This document shows positions 7,455 to 16,196 of a DNA stretch of 49,924 nucleotides, piece after piece (positions within the stretch are counted from its first letter, which is position 1; every line of letters begins with the position of its first letter). Where the stretch lies: the NCBI GenBank assembly GCA_028278025.1, contig JANQFE010000061.1:1-49924 (forward strand). Direction: 5' to 3'. The position numbers and the translations under genes were made by a program. The DNA comes from Thermodesulfobacteriota bacterium. Lineage in GTDB: Bacteria > Desulfobacterota > WTBG01 > CAIYCZ01 > CAIRTM01. The notes below the pieces were generated by a model that saw only the letters and a program-made list of their open reading frames with translations, did no database searches and had not been told where the DNA came from.

Positions 7455-8741
7455 TCAGAGGTCCCAATTTTCCTGCTTGTTCAGCACCTTTATAGCACAG
7501 TATTCTCCACACATAGTGCAGACGTCCCGGTCAGCCGGTGCCCGGCTGTCCCTGAAGCTGCGTGAGCGCTCAGGATCAAGGGAAGTTGTAATCTGACCTT
7601 CCCAATCCATCTTTTTTCGGCAGCGTGCCATGGCTATGTCACGATCCAAGGCACGCTGCATGCCCTTGGCAACATCCCCGGCATGAGCAGCGATCTTTGA
7701 TGCAATAACGCCTTCGCGCACATCCTCAACGGTCGGCAGCCTCAAATGTTCTGAAGGTGTTACATAACACAGGAAGTCAGCCCCGTGGGTTGCCGCAATT
7801 GCTCCGCCAATCGCAGATGTTATATGGTCGTATCCGGGGGCGGCATCCGTTACCAGAGGGCCCAGGACATAAAACGGTGCTCCATGACAGAGCCTTTTCT
7901 GCAGGAGAATGTTCGACTCAATCTGATTAATGGGCACATGTCCGGGGCCTTCAATCATAACCTGGACACCTTTAGCGAGGGCACGTTGGGCGAGCTCACC
8001 GAGCGTAATGAGCTCCTGTATCTGTCCCCGGTCGGTTGCATCCGCAATGCACCCGGGTCTCAGGCCGTCTCCAAGACTCAGGGTCATATCACAGGATAGC
8101 GCAATATCAAGCAGCCTGTCATAGTATTCATACAGAGGGTTTTCTTTCTTATTGTGAATCATCCAGGCAACTGTAAAAGAGCCGCCGCGGCTCACTACAT
8201 CCATAATCCGGCCTTCATTTTTTATCTTGCCGGCAGCCTGTCTTGTCAGGCCACAGTGAACAGTTATGAAATCAACCCCGTCCTCAGCATGCCGCTCGAT
8301 AACGCTGAAAATGTCCTCAACACTCATTTCAACAATAGCCTTCTGCCTGTTAGTGGCTTCAATCGCGGCCTGGTAAAGCGGGACTGTGCCCACCGGTACA
8401 GTGGAATGACGGATGATTTCATGCCGAACTTCATCTATATCGCCGCCGGTACTGAGATCCATAATGGTATCTGCACCGGCCTTGATGGCAACATCAAGTT
8501 TTCGCAGCTCTTCATCAATATCGACACAGTCTTTAGAGGTGCCGATATTAGCATTGATTTTGGTTGTGAGGCCCCTGCCTATACCCATGGGCTCAATGGA
8601 TGTATGATTTTTGTTCACGGGAATAATAATATGACCGTCGGCAATCTCACGCAGCAGATACTGCTCATCAACTCCTTCAGCTTCTGCAATCTTCTTCATC
8701 TCCGGGGTAACAGTACCCCGGCGGGCATTTTCAATAAGCAT
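7455..8741 (-). CDS. thiC: Phosphomethylpyrimidine synthase ThiC
   Basis: Radical SAM enzyme that rearranges aminoimidazole ribotide into HMP-P for thiamine synthesis. The 428-residue protein carries family segments such as IGTSKDCVD, GADTIMDLSTGGDI, STVPVGTVPLYQA, IEGPGHVP and LGPLVTDAAPGYDHIT. The C-terminal cluster motif is C408-x2-C411-x3-C415, one residue tighter than the CX2CX4C of E. coli ThiC. The protein lacks the long N-terminal domain of the plant and enterobacterial forms, as is usual for the short ThiC type of anaerobes. Its ATG overlaps the stop of thiD-thiN by one base (TAATG), with AGGAG slightly upstream, so the two form an operon. Confidence 0.96.
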   Translation of the reverse strand: MLIENARRGTVTPEMKKIAEAEGVDEQYLLREIADGHIIIPVNKNHTSIEPMGIGRGLTTKINANIGTSKDCVDIDEELRKLDVAIKAGADTIMDLSTGGDIDEVRHEIIRHSTVPVGTVPLYQAAIEATNRQKAIVEMSVEDIFSVIERHAEDGVDFITVHCGLTRQAAGKIKNEGRIMDVVSRGGSFTVAWMIHNKKENPLYEYYDRLLDIALSCDMTLSLGDGLRPGCIADATDRGQIQELITLGELAQRALAKGVQVMIEGPGHVPINQIESNILLQKRLCHGAPFYVLGPLVTDAAPGYDHITSAIGGAIAATHGADFLCYVTPSEHLRLPTVEDVREGVIASKIAAHAGDVAKGMQRALDRDIAMARCRKKMDWEGQITTSLDPERSRSFRDSRAPADRDVCTMCGEYCAIKVLNKQENWDL

Positions 8742-10081
8742 TAATGTCTCAGCTCCTTTGCAATTTTGATTATTTTTTCAGCAACATCATCAGGATCGGT
8801 ACCAAGTACTCTGCTCATCGGCTCCTTGCCTGCATCGCCTCTGTCATAGATGATGTCCGGCACATCATCGCGTGAAGAAAGTATCTTATCAGTGCCCCAC
8901 TCCAGGGTTGAACCTTCACGTTCTTTTACATCAGCAGGTTCTTCGCTTCTGTCAAATTCGCATACGCTATATCCCAGGGTTTTGCAGCATTCGATTACTG
9001 CCGGGCTCCAGGCAATGTTCATGGCAGAGCGGTATCTGTTATCAGATTTTAGCACAGTCAGAATTACCTTTGCAATATGTCTGGAAGCACCTGCGGCAGG
9101 ATCGGCTACGTGCGCGATGGTATCTCCCAGCCGTACAAGTCTGCCGGGGAATGCCAGCACATCTTCCGGCGTTATAGCCGACAGCAGTGCATAGCCGAGG
9201 TTAGACTGTACTTCGGGTATAAGATGACCGATGCGAGCCGCCTGCAGGCGTGCAAAGGCCCTTTTCAGCTTGACAGTACAATACAATATTTGCATATCCC
9301 GTGACTGATGAGCAAACGGGTTAGTGGGCCCGTGGCCCCGGCCCAGAGGCAAAGCAAACCGAATGGCCGTCGTGATAAACTCCTTTGCATTTTTTACCGC
9401 CTGTGCAACCGACAGTCCCCGGGCAAGCTCAGTTGCAAGGGCCGCAGAAAATGCACACCCGGTTCCGTGAGTGTTCTTTGTGTTGACACGCGGTGCCGAA
9501 AATTCTGTAAACTCCCGGCCATCATATAAAATATCTATGCAGTCGCCATCAAGATGGCCACCCTTTATCAGAACGTTTTTAGGCCCCATTGTATGAATCC
9601 CGGCTGCAGCCGCTTTCATTTTATCAAGGGTGTTGACTTTTATGCCTGTAAAAATAGAAGCCTCATCAAGATTGGGGGTAACAACAAGAGCAAGTGGGAA
9701 AAGTTCTTTTTTTAGGGTTTCTATTGCAGACTGTTCCAGCAACGTGTCACCGGCCTTTGATTTCATCACGGGATCAACCACGACCCGGGACACATTGCAG
9801 GTGTGCAGCACACCTGCAACCGTTTGAATTATATCTTCCTGCAAAAGCATGCCCGTTTTAATCGCATCAGCTCCAATGTCTTCCAGTACAGTTTCAAGCT
9901 GCTCCAGCACGAATGATGACGGCACCGAATGAATGGCCTTCACCTGCAGGGTGTTTTGAGCTGTAAGCGCAGTTATTACACTCAAGGGATATTCACCCAG
10001 GCTGGCAATGGTTTTGATATCTGCCTGGATACCGGCACCGCCGCCGGAGTCTGATGCTGCTATGGTAAGAATTCTTTTCAT
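8741..10081 (-). CDS. thiD: Bifunctional HMP-P kinase / thiamine-phosphate synthase, ThiD-ThiN
   Basis: A 446-residue fusion. Residues 1 to about 255 are ThiD (ASDSGGGAGIQAD near 9-21, PVMKSKAG, and the anion-hole motif THGTGCAFSAAL with Cys209). This part phosphorylates HMP and HMP-P. Residues about 265-446 match ThiN, the alternative thiamine-phosphate synthase that joins HMP-PP to the thiazole phosphate (SNLGYAL, GASRHIAKVIL, MNIAWSP). ThiN replaces ThiE in archaea and some bacteria. With thiC downstream, the operon makes HMP and couples it. No thiazole gene (thiG, thiH, thiS) lies in the window. Upstream, a terminator-like hairpin in the leader suggests attenuation, although I cannot see a TPP riboswitch. 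Confidence 0.95.
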   Translation of the reverse strand: MKRILTIAASDSGGGAGIQADIKTIASLGEYPLSVITALTAQNTLQVKAIHSVPSSFVLEQLETVLEDIGADAIKTGMLLQEDIIQTVAGVLHTCNVSRVVVDPVMKSKAGDTLLEQSAIETLKKELFPLALVVTPNLDEASIFTGIKVNTLDKMKAAAAGIHTMGPKNVLIKGGHLDGDCIDILYDGREFTEFSAPRVNTKNTHGTGCAFSAALATELARGLSVAQAVKNAKEFITTAIRFALPLGRGHGPTNPFAHQSRDMQILYCTVKLKRAFARLQAARIGHLIPEVQSNLGYALLSAITPEDVLAFPGRLVRLGDTIAHVADPAAGASRHIAKVILTVLKSDNRYRSAMNIAWSPAVIECCKTLGYSVCEFDRSEEPADVKEREGSTLEWGTDKILSSRDDVPDIIYDRGDAGKEPMSRVLGTDPDDVAEKIIKIAKELRH

Positions 10082-10562
10082 GTAGTGTTTCTCAGATGAT
10101 GTTTATTATTGTACTTACTAATAAAAACTCTAAAAAAGAATAACGCGCCTGGGAAAGGCGCGTTTGAAATAAACTAAAGAAAATATATCAAAAAAATATT
10201 TTTTTAGCAATATTATATTGTTAAGCCTGAAAATGGCCCGGCCCCTTACTTCACCTGGATTGATCAAAGGTCACGGCGGTGTCACCTGGGTATAACCTGG
10301 GAAGCATTAAACAACGTAAAGATTCTTACCAGGCAGATGGCCTAAATTGACTGAAAAAACATCACTTTTCTGCTTGTTTCTTAGACGGGTTCGTGTTATC
10401 TGTGATGAAAAACTGTTGCTGCAAAAGGGCCATAAAAGGGCATGACCCTGAAAGTCATCATAGCCGTGGGCAGTGCCTGGTTTGTACAAAATGCTCTTTC
10501 AGCCCTTTTTTACAGACAGTATCTTGTTTATCTATTCTGTGTTTTGCTTGGCGGAGACTGCA
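10082..10562. other. Divergent thiD-thiN / rodZ-like intergenic region
   Basis: 481 bases separate the divergent genes. Reading toward thiD-thiN there is a GC-rich block (10225-10305) with three ACCTGG copies on the plus strand (10253, 10284, 10296) and GGCCCGGCC. This is followed by the palindrome CAATATTATATTG (10208-10220), an A7-TA-T7 run (10190-10205) and the hairpin at 10142-10164. The rest toward rodZ shows nothing I can name. No gene of convincing length is present on either strand. Confidence 0.6.
10142..10164 (-). terminator. Terminator-like hairpin in the thiD-thiN leader
   Basis: On the minus strand AACGCGCCT-TTCCC-AGGCGCGTT forms a perfect 9-bp stem with a 5-base loop. It is followed by ATTCTTTTTT, the layout of an intrinsic terminator. 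It lies about 60 bases upstream of the thiD-thiN start, and no minus-strand gene lies between it and the divergent rodZ-like gene. It therefore looks like an attenuator of the thiamine operon rather than the end of another transcript. The plus strand has no T-run after the stem. Confidence 0.7.
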
Positions 10563-11387
10563 ATGGAGAGCGTAGGTTCATATCTTAAACATGAGCGGCA
10601 CCTACAGAATAAAAGCCTCAAAGAAGTTGCAGATGCAACCCGTATAAACAGATCAGTCCTTGAGGCCCTGGAAGAAGACAGCTATGAGTTTCTTCCGCCA
10701 TCTTCCTATGTGCGTGGTTTCCTGCGAATTTATGCAGCGGAGCTTGGCCTGGACCCTGATATTGTGATTGACATGTATGTGCAGAAGATTCGAGAAAAAA
10801 AGGGGCAACCCCCCAAAGAGCTAAACGGATTAAAACCGCAGACAGGGAAACAGTACTATCGCTATATTATTACAGGAATTGTTATATGCGTTTTACTCAT
10901 TTTCTATATCGGTTATCAGCGCAGAGGCACTGACAGGCAGGTAGATATCGCACCACAGACCCAACCAAGCATTGAGGTCGTTCGGCAGCCGGAAACACAC
11001 GTTCGCGTTGACATACCGGAGGAGCTCGCCCCGAACAAGAATGCAGTGGAAGCATTGCCTGAGACATACGAGCGGGCTCACACCATGGAATCAGCACCTG
11101 CCGATGTTCCATTAGACAGTAAAGCATTTACGGTCAGGTTTGTCGCCAGTGAGCTGACCTGGATTGAGCTTAGTATTGATGATACGCCGCCCTTTGATAT
11201 TACGTTGCGACCGGGTGAATCCTACAGCAAAAATGCACAGCAGTCCATGCAAGTGCGGATTGGGAATGCCGGCGGGCTTGAGCTTTATTTTAATGACAGC
11301 CCACTGGGGGTGCCCGGGGACCACGGCGAACCGCTGGATCTTCTGTTCCCCGAAGCCGCAGCAGAACTCCAGGATTTGGCCCAATAG
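10563..11387 (+). CDS. RodZ-like helix-turn-helix membrane protein
   Basis: A 274-residue protein with the RodZ layout. A cytoplasmic helix-turn-helix lies at about 5-65 (GSYLKHERHLQNKSLKEVAD, TRINRSVLEALEE, PPSSYVRGFLRIYAAELGLD). A basic linker, a single membrane helix at about 99-118, a Pro/Glu-rich periplasmic stretch, and a C-terminal DUF4115-type beta domain at about 195-270 (TWIELSIDD, ITLRPGES, VRIGNAGGLELYFN) follow. RodZ links MreB to the cell-wall elongation machinery; that role is inferred from the layout. I chose ATG 10563 because GGAG lies at 10553-10556 and the HTH domain starts there. The frame is open 30 codons further upstream without family similarity. Confidence 0.85.
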   Translation: MESVGSYLKHERHLQNKSLKEVADATRINRSVLEALEEDSYEFLPPSSYVRGFLRIYAAELGLDPDIVIDMYVQKIREKKGQPPKELNGLKPQTGKQYYRYIITGIVICVLLIFYIGYQRRGTDRQVDIAPQTQPSIEVVRQPETHVRVDIPEELAPNKNAVEALPETYERAHTMESAPADVPLDSKAFTVRFVASELTWIELSIDDTPPFDITLRPGESYSKNAQQSMQVRIGNAGGLELYFNDSPLGVPGDHGEPLDLLFPEAAAELQDLAQ

Positions 11388-11451
11388 ATTTTAGATTGCT
11401 GATAAAAGTGTCGCAACCCTTGCACGCGAACCGACTATTTTCTCAGTTCAT

Positions 11452-11572
11452 CGGGGAGGGTCTTTGGTTTTGAGCCCCGCGACAAGCTCGGGACAGGCGG
11501 CAAGGGCGCTGGAACGACTATTAGTATAGTTCAGGCTGAGGCTCACCCTGCCCTTGCTGCCTAAACAGGTGC
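11452..11572. repeat. Intergenic hairpin element, copy F (divergent)
   Basis: Lies between the convergent rodZ-like and fcl genes. AGGCGGCAAGGGCG (11495-11508) pairs with TGCCCTTGCTGCCT (11549-11562) with two imperfect positions. It keeps degenerate forms of the family motifs: GCGCTGGAA ending at 11514, and GGCTCACCCTGCC at about 11540. Their aligned starts are 36 bases apart. It also shares GAGGGTCTTTGG with copy B. Membership in the family is less certain than for the other copies. Confidence 0.5.
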
Positions 11573-11634
11573 AAACCCAACCTCCTAATCCACAGTTTTA
11601 ATTGTCGGTCAGTACTAGAAGTGTGTCGAGGAAC

Positions 11635-12657
11635 CTAGCCTTCGCTCTTGTGCCGGTACCACTCATAGAACATCTTTATTCCGGTTTTAAGATCTATCTG
11701 CGGCTGCCACCCCAGGTTTTGAATTCTGCTGATATCCATTTTTTTCTGGGGAGTGCCGTCAGGTTTGGAAGTGTCCCACCGAATGGCAACATCAGAGCCG
11801 ACGACCTCTTTAACAATCTCGGCCAGATGTTTTATCTGGATGTCTTTACCTGTGCCAATATTAATAAACTCACCGATCTCTGAGGCAGTGTGGTTCTGCA
11901 CCAGAAAGATACATGCTTCGGCCAGGTCATCTACATGAAGAAATTCACGGTACGGTGTGCCTGTGCCCCACAGAACAACTTCACGTTTTTGAGTAAGGGC
12001 GTCTGTAACGTCTTGAGGGATCGGGCCGAAGAGGGCTTCATCTTTTTGTATCTGCTCAATTCTTTTGTTATTGATAAGCCGGCCTAAATGAAATTTTCTC
12101 AGGAGTGCGGGCAGAACATGCGAGGTTTCAAAATCGAAATTATCGTGTGGTCCGAACAGGTTCGTAGGCATTGCTGAGAGAAAATCAGTACCATACTGCT
12201 CATTATAATAACGGCACAGTTTAATAGCCGCAATTTTTGCAACGGCATACGGCTCATTGGTTGATTCCAGGGTTCCTGTCAACAGATATTCTTCTTTCAG
12301 GGGCTGGGGTGCAGATCTGGGATAAATACAGGAAGAACCGAGGTTAAGCAGTTTTTTTGCACCACATTTATATGCAGCATGAATGACGTTGCAGGCTATG
12401 ATGAGGTTTTCGTATATAAACCGGGCTTTATAGGTATTGTTGGCTACAATTCCTCCTACCTTGGCCGCAGCCAGAAACACATATTCAGGCCTGTGTTCTT
12501 CAAAAAAAGCTTCGGTAGCAGCCTGATCTTTAAGGTCCAGCTCAGCGCTTGTGCGCATCAGGATATTAGTAAAGCCTTTGCTTTGTAATGCACGCACAAG
12601 GCTGCTTCCCACAAGCCCACGATGGCCGGCTACATATATTTTTGCATCAGGGTTCAC
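11635..12657 (-). CDS. fcl: GDP-L-fucose synthase
   Basis: Converts GDP-4-keto-6-deoxymannose to GDP-L-fucose by epimerisation and NADPH reduction. The 340-residue short-chain dehydrogenase begins with the nucleotide-binding motif GHRGLVGSS (11-19). It has the active-site segment GSSCIYP (107-113) and the catalytic YxxxK pair Tyr137/Lys141 in EPYAVAK. Length matches the family. Its start overlaps the gmd stop by four bases (ATGA), so the pair is translated as a unit. The GDP-fucose made here probably feeds surface polysaccharide synthesis such as the cluster beyond 31 kb. Confidence 0.95.
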   Translation of the reverse strand: MNPDAKIYVAGHRGLVGSSLVRALQSKGFTNILMRTSAELDLKDQAATEAFFEEHRPEYVFLAAAKVGGIVANNTYKARFIYENLIIACNVIHAAYKCGAKKLLNLGSSCIYPRSAPQPLKEEYLLTGTLESTNEPYAVAKIAAIKLCRYYNEQYGTDFLSAMPTNLFGPHDNFDFETSHVLPALLRKFHLGRLINNKRIEQIQKDEALFGPIPQDVTDALTQKREVVLWGTGTPYREFLHVDDLAEACIFLVQNHTASEIGEFINIGTGKDIQIKHLAEIVKEVVGSDVAIRWDTSKPDGTPQKKMDISRIQNLGWQPQIDLKTGIKMFYEWYRHKSEG

Positions 12658-13811
12658 AGCTCATGCCTCTGGTTTACACGAAAACCGTGGTGTTGTAAAT
12701 GAGCATCTTTGCGTGATTGTTCCAGGTCATGCAAAACCATTTCCGTTACCATCTCATCAAAACTGATTTTGGGTTCCCAGTTCAACTCGTTGCGAGCTTT
12801 AGAGGCATCTCCCATAAGCAGGTCGACTTCCGCGGGCCGGAAATAGCGCTTATCTACCTCAACAACTACCTGTCCAGGTTTGAGGGCCGCTTGATTGCGG
12901 TGGTTTGCAAGGATTGCGTTGACCTCGGGGTTTTCCGTTTGGGAAAGATTCTTTATAACACCTTTTTCATCAATGCCGGTTCCCTCCCACGAAATTTCTA
13001 TACCCTGCTTTTTGAAAGCAAGGTCGATAAACTCACGGACGGTTCGCATAGCGCCTGTTGCAATAATAAAGTCATCAGGCTTGTCATGCTGAAGAATAAG
13101 CCACATTGCTTCAACAAAATCCTGAGCATGGCCCCAGTCGCGTTTTGCATCAAGATTACCTATAAACAACTTATCCTGCAGTCCTAATACGATTCGAGCT
13201 GCAGCCCGTGTAATTTTTCGTGTTACAAAGGTTTCACCGCGAAGCGGAGATTCGTGGTTGAACAGAATTCCATTGCTTGCAAACATCCCATAGGCTTCAC
13301 GGTAATTTATTGTCACCCAGTATGCATACAGTTTGGCAACGCCATAAGGACTGCGGGGATAGAAAGGAGTGGTTTCCTTTTGAGGTATTTCCTGCACCTT
13401 GCCAAAAAGCTCACTTGTGGAGGCCTGATAGAACCTTGTTTTGTTCTCCAATCCCAGGATGCGCAGGGCTTCAAGAACACGCAGTGTTCCCACAGCGTCT
13501 GCATTTGCAGTGTATTCGGGGGTATCGAAAGAGACCATCACATGACTTTGGGCGCCCAGGTTGTATATTTCATCCGGCTGGACTTCCTGTATTATTCTTA
13601 TCAGATTAGTTGAATCGGTAAGGTCACCATAATGAAGAATAAAACGTACATCTTTTTCGTGGGGGTCCTGGTACAGGTGGTCGATTCTATCTGTGTTGAA
13701 AAGTGATGAGCGTCTTTTGACTCCATGGACGCAATAGTCCTTTTTAAGCAAAAACTCTGCTAAATATGCTCCATCCTGACCAGTGGCCCCGGTAATGAGC
13801 GCCTTTTTCAT
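12654..13811 (-). CDS. gmd: GDP-mannose 4,6-dehydratase
   Basis: Dehydrates GDP-mannose to GDP-4-keto-6-deoxymannose, the precursor of GDP-fucose and GDP-rhamnose. The 385-residue protein has [10 protein letters not shown] (8-17) for NADP binding, YNLGAQSHV, the catalytic ASTSELFG segment, and [14 protein letters not shown] with the YxxxK pair. Also present are the family segments [19 protein letters not shown] and [14 protein letters not shown]. First gene of a two-gene operon with fcl. It is divergent from the symporter gene across a 114-base AT-rich gap that must hold both promoters. Confidence 0.96.
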   Translation of the reverse strand: MKKALITGATGQDGAYLAEFLLKKDYCVHGVKRRSSLFNTDRIDHLYQDPHEKDVRFILHYGDLTDSTNLIRIIQEVQPDEIYNLGAQSHVMVSFDTPEYTANADAVGTLRVLEALRILGLENKTRFYQASTSELFGKVQEIPQKETTPFYPRSPYGVAKLYAYWVTINYREAYGMFASNGILFNHESPLRGETFVTRKITRAAARIVLGLQDKLFIGNLDAKRDWGHAQDFVEAMWLILQHDKPDDFIIATGAMRTVREFIDLAFKKQGIEISWEGTGIDEKGVIKNLSQTENPEVNAILANHRNQAALKPGQVVVEVDKRYFRPAEVDLLMGDASKARNELNWEPKISFDEMVTEMVLHDLEQSRKDAHLQHHGFRVNQRHEL

Positions 13812-13925
13812 AATGGTTTCTCTACTGTTTAAAATATATTTTAAAAAGTGTTTTCAATATATATTTAATAATGTTAATGATAATTATAATATTTGTCAAT
13901 AAATTAATGATAAAAGATTTTTGTT

Positions 13926-15146
13926 ATGAAGTTACAATTGCACTGGAAAATTTTTATCGGCTTGTGCCTTGGCTTTATCCTGGGGATTTTATCCAGAATC
14001 TTTGATTTTCAGGATTTTATTACAGGGTATATTGCTGTTGTCGGGACAGTCTTTCTGCGATTGCTCCGGATGATCATAATACCGCTGATTGTCTCATCCA
14101 TCATATCATCAGTTGCCAGCCTGGGCTCTGCCGAACGGTTTGGCCGGTTAAGCCTGAAGACCTTTGCTTATTATATTGTAACAACCTTTTTTGCCATACT
14201 GACAGGTCTGCTGCTTGTAAACATACTGAAACCCGGGGTCGGCAGCCGGCTCGGGTTGCAAAGTATGCCGGCAGAATTGCCGGCATCTGCCGGTCGGATT
14301 GGTGAAACCCTACTTGATATAATTCCAACCAATCCTTTTGCTGCAATAGCCCAGGGAGATATAGTTCCGACAATTTTTTTCTCTCTGCTCTTTGGTTTTT
14401 TTATTACACGTGTACCGGAGCGTTACAAAAATCAGCTTCAAAATTTTTTCCAGGGTGTGTTTGAAGTTATGATGCTTCTTACTCAATTCATCATCAGGTT
14501 AACCCCTGTTGGCGTTTTTGCACTGCTTGCAGATATAACCGCCAGAAGCGGCCTGAGTGTTTTTGTGCCGCTGGGTACATATATGCTTACCGTTGCCATA
14601 GGGCTGCTAATCCATGGAGCAATTACACTGCCTGCTCTTATCAGTATGTTAGGGAGGGTAAACCCTGTACATCATTTTCAGGCAGTGGTCTCTGCACTTT
14701 TGACCGCTTTTTCTACGGCATCATCGTCTGCAACCCTTCCATTAACCCTTGATGCGGTCAGAAAAAACGTAGGTGTCTCGGATGATGTGAGTGGTTTTGT
14801 ACTGCCCCTGGGCGCAACAGTTAATATGGACGGAACAGCTTTGTATGAATGTGTTGCAGCGATCTTTATAGCTCAGGCATATGGTATTGAGCTCACTTTT
14901 TTTCAGCAATGTATAGTAGTGCTGACAGCGTTGCTTGCCAGTATTGGTGCTGCTGGAATTCCCATGGCAGGCCTTGTTATGATTACAGTTATTCTGCAGG
15001 CTGTCGGATTACCCCTTGAAGGTATTGGATTAATCCTGGCTGTTGACCGTATCCTGGATATGATGCGCACCAGTGTAAACGTGCTCAGTGACACGTGTGG
15101 CTCTGTTGTTGTGGCACGCAGCGAAGGGGAAGTTCTTAAACTGTAA
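13926..15146 (+). CDS. Dicarboxylate/amino acid:cation symporter (DAACS family)
   Basis: A 406-residue membrane protein of the GltP/DctA family, which imports glutamate, aspartate or C4-dicarboxylates with H+ or Na+. It shows about eight hydrophobic helices, the serine-rich re-entrant loop SSSATLP starting at residue 266, and the NMDGT signature at 300-304. The hairpin SIGAAGIPMAG and the terminal DRILDMMRTSVNVLSD substrate-binding helix are also present. Which substrate it takes cannot be told from the sequence. No ribosome-binding site is obvious before the ATG. The stop is followed 22 bases later by miaA. Confidence 0.93.
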   Translation: MKLQLHWKIFIGLCLGFILGILSRIFDFQDFITGYIAVVGTVFLRLLRMIIIPLIVSSIISSVASLGSAERFGRLSLKTFAYYIVTTFFAILTGLLLVNILKPGVGSRLGLQSMPAELPASAGRIGETLLDIIPTNPFAAIAQGDIVPTIFFSLLFGFFITRVPERYKNQLQNFFQGVFEVMMLLTQFIIRLTPVGVFALLADITARSGLSVFVPLGTYMLTVAIGLLIHGAITLPALISMLGRVNPVHHFQAVVSALLTAFSTASSSATLPLTLDAVRKNVGVSDDVSGFVLPLGATVNMDGTALYECVAAIFIAQAYGIELTFFQQCIVVLTALLASIGAAGIPMAGLVMITVILQAVGLPLEGIGLILAVDRILDMMRTSVNVLSDTCGSVVVARSEGEVLKL

Positions 15147-15168
15147 AGTAATGAATGCTGAGTAACAA

Positions 15169-16092
15169 TTGTCGCATAACGAGAAAATAAAAATAATAAT
15201 CATCCAGGGACCGACAGGGGTTGGAAAAACTGCCGTAACTTTGGCTCTGGCTAAAAAATTTCCTATAGAAATTATTAATGCTGATTCCATGCAGTTCTAT
15301 AAATACATGGATATTGGCACTTCAAAGCCGACTTCTGATGAGCAGGCAGTTGTTCCCCATCATCTTTTTTCTATCGTAGAACCTGATAAAGACTTTAATG
15401 CCGCCCGGTTTATGGAAAAAGGACGGCAGGCCGTAGAGGCCATTAGTGCAAGGGGCAAGACACCCGTCGTTGCAGGAGGAACAGGGCTGTACCTAAAGGC
15501 ATTAACCCGCGGGCTTTTCCCCGCACCAGAGGTCGATACCGACCTGAGAAGATCTTTTAAAAAAAAGAGCAGGGAAGAGCTCTTTAAAAAACTATGTGAA
15601 GTTGATTATGATGCTTCTACCAGGATTAATCCAAATGATGCTGTCAGGATAATACGCGCTCTGGAAGTCTTTTATCTGACCGGTATCCCTCTATCCCGGC
15701 ATCATAAGCTGCATGGTTTTCAGGACGAACCATACAGCAGTCTTAAAATCTGTCTGACCCGAGACCGGCAAAACCTTTATCGGCGTATTGAACGACGCGT
15801 TGACCAAATGATAGCAAAGGGTTTTCTGCAGGAAGTGCAGATACTGCTGGACAGGGGCTATGCCCCGCAACTAAAATCAATGCAGGCTATAGGTTATAAG
15901 TCTATGATACAATTTATACAAGGCTCTATGGCCTGGGACAGGGCCGTAGATCAGATTAAGAAAGAGACCAGAAACCTTGCAAAAAGACAGCTGACATGGT
16001 TTAAACAGGACAAAACTTTCTGCCGGATTGAGCTGCCGGAACAAATCGGTGAGATAGACACTGCCGTCAAAAAATTCTTGAACATTCAGTAA
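15169..16092 (+). CDS. miaA: tRNA dimethylallyltransferase MiaA
   Basis: Transfers a dimethylallyl group to A37 of tRNAs reading UNN codons. The 307-residue protein has the P-loop GPTGVGKT (14-21), the catalytic segment INADSMQFYKYMDIGTSKP with Asp39, VPHHLFSIVEP, and the AGGTGLYLKALTRGLF tRNA-binding segment. The C-terminal RNLAKRQLTWFKQD matches the family end. The start appears to be TTG at 15169: an in-frame stop lies six bases upstream, no ATG is available before the P-loop, and only a weak GAG precedes it. The leader resembles a degenerate heptamer repeat (AGTAATGAATGCTGAGTAA). Confidence 0.94.
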   Translation: MSHNEKIKIIIIQGPTGVGKTAVTLALAKKFPIEIINADSMQFYKYMDIGTSKPTSDEQAVVPHHLFSIVEPDKDFNAARFMEKGRQAVEAISARGKTPVVAGGTGLYLKALTRGLFPAPEVDTDLRRSFKKKSREELFKKLCEVDYDASTRINPNDAVRIIRALEVFYLTGIPLSRHHKLHGFQDEPYSSLKICLTRDRQNLYRRIERRVDQMIAKGFLQEVQILLDRGYAPQLKSMQAIGYKSMIQFIQGSMAWDRAVDQIKKETRNLAKRQLTWFKQDKTFCRIELPEQIGEIDTAVKKFLNIQ

Positions 16093-16153
16093 AACTTCAT
16101 TAGTATTTTTGATAATTACGGGTTAGTTGTTATGAACAGTCGGAGTATACAGC

Positions 16154-16194
16154 CCGCAAAAGTACCATACCCTGATGGTAGGGGCATTTTGCGG
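16154..16194 (+). promoter_or_regulatory. Nested hairpin just before the FlgT-like start
   Basis: The outer arms CCGCAAAA (16154-16161) and TTTTGCGG (16187-16194) enclose a second perfect stem, TACCAT (16163-16168) with ATGGTA (16175-16180). The purine-rich TAGGGG (16179-16184), the only Shine-Dalgarno-like stretch near the ATG at 16197, lies inside the structure. A folded leader could therefore limit translation. The pairing is seen directly; the function is inferred. Confidence 0.5.
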
Positions 16195-16196
16195 CA

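Noticed and set aside
10082..10330. TPP riboswitch before thiD-thiN
   Set aside because: A CTGAGA sequence occurs only next to the start codon, and the ACCCTTTGAACCTGATC-like part is not found in order. Only the terminator-like hairpin is supported.
10473..10562. 30-codon extension of the RodZ-like protein
   Set aside because: It places a hydrophobic segment ahead of the cytoplasmic HTH domain, which no RodZ has; ATG 10563 has GGAG.
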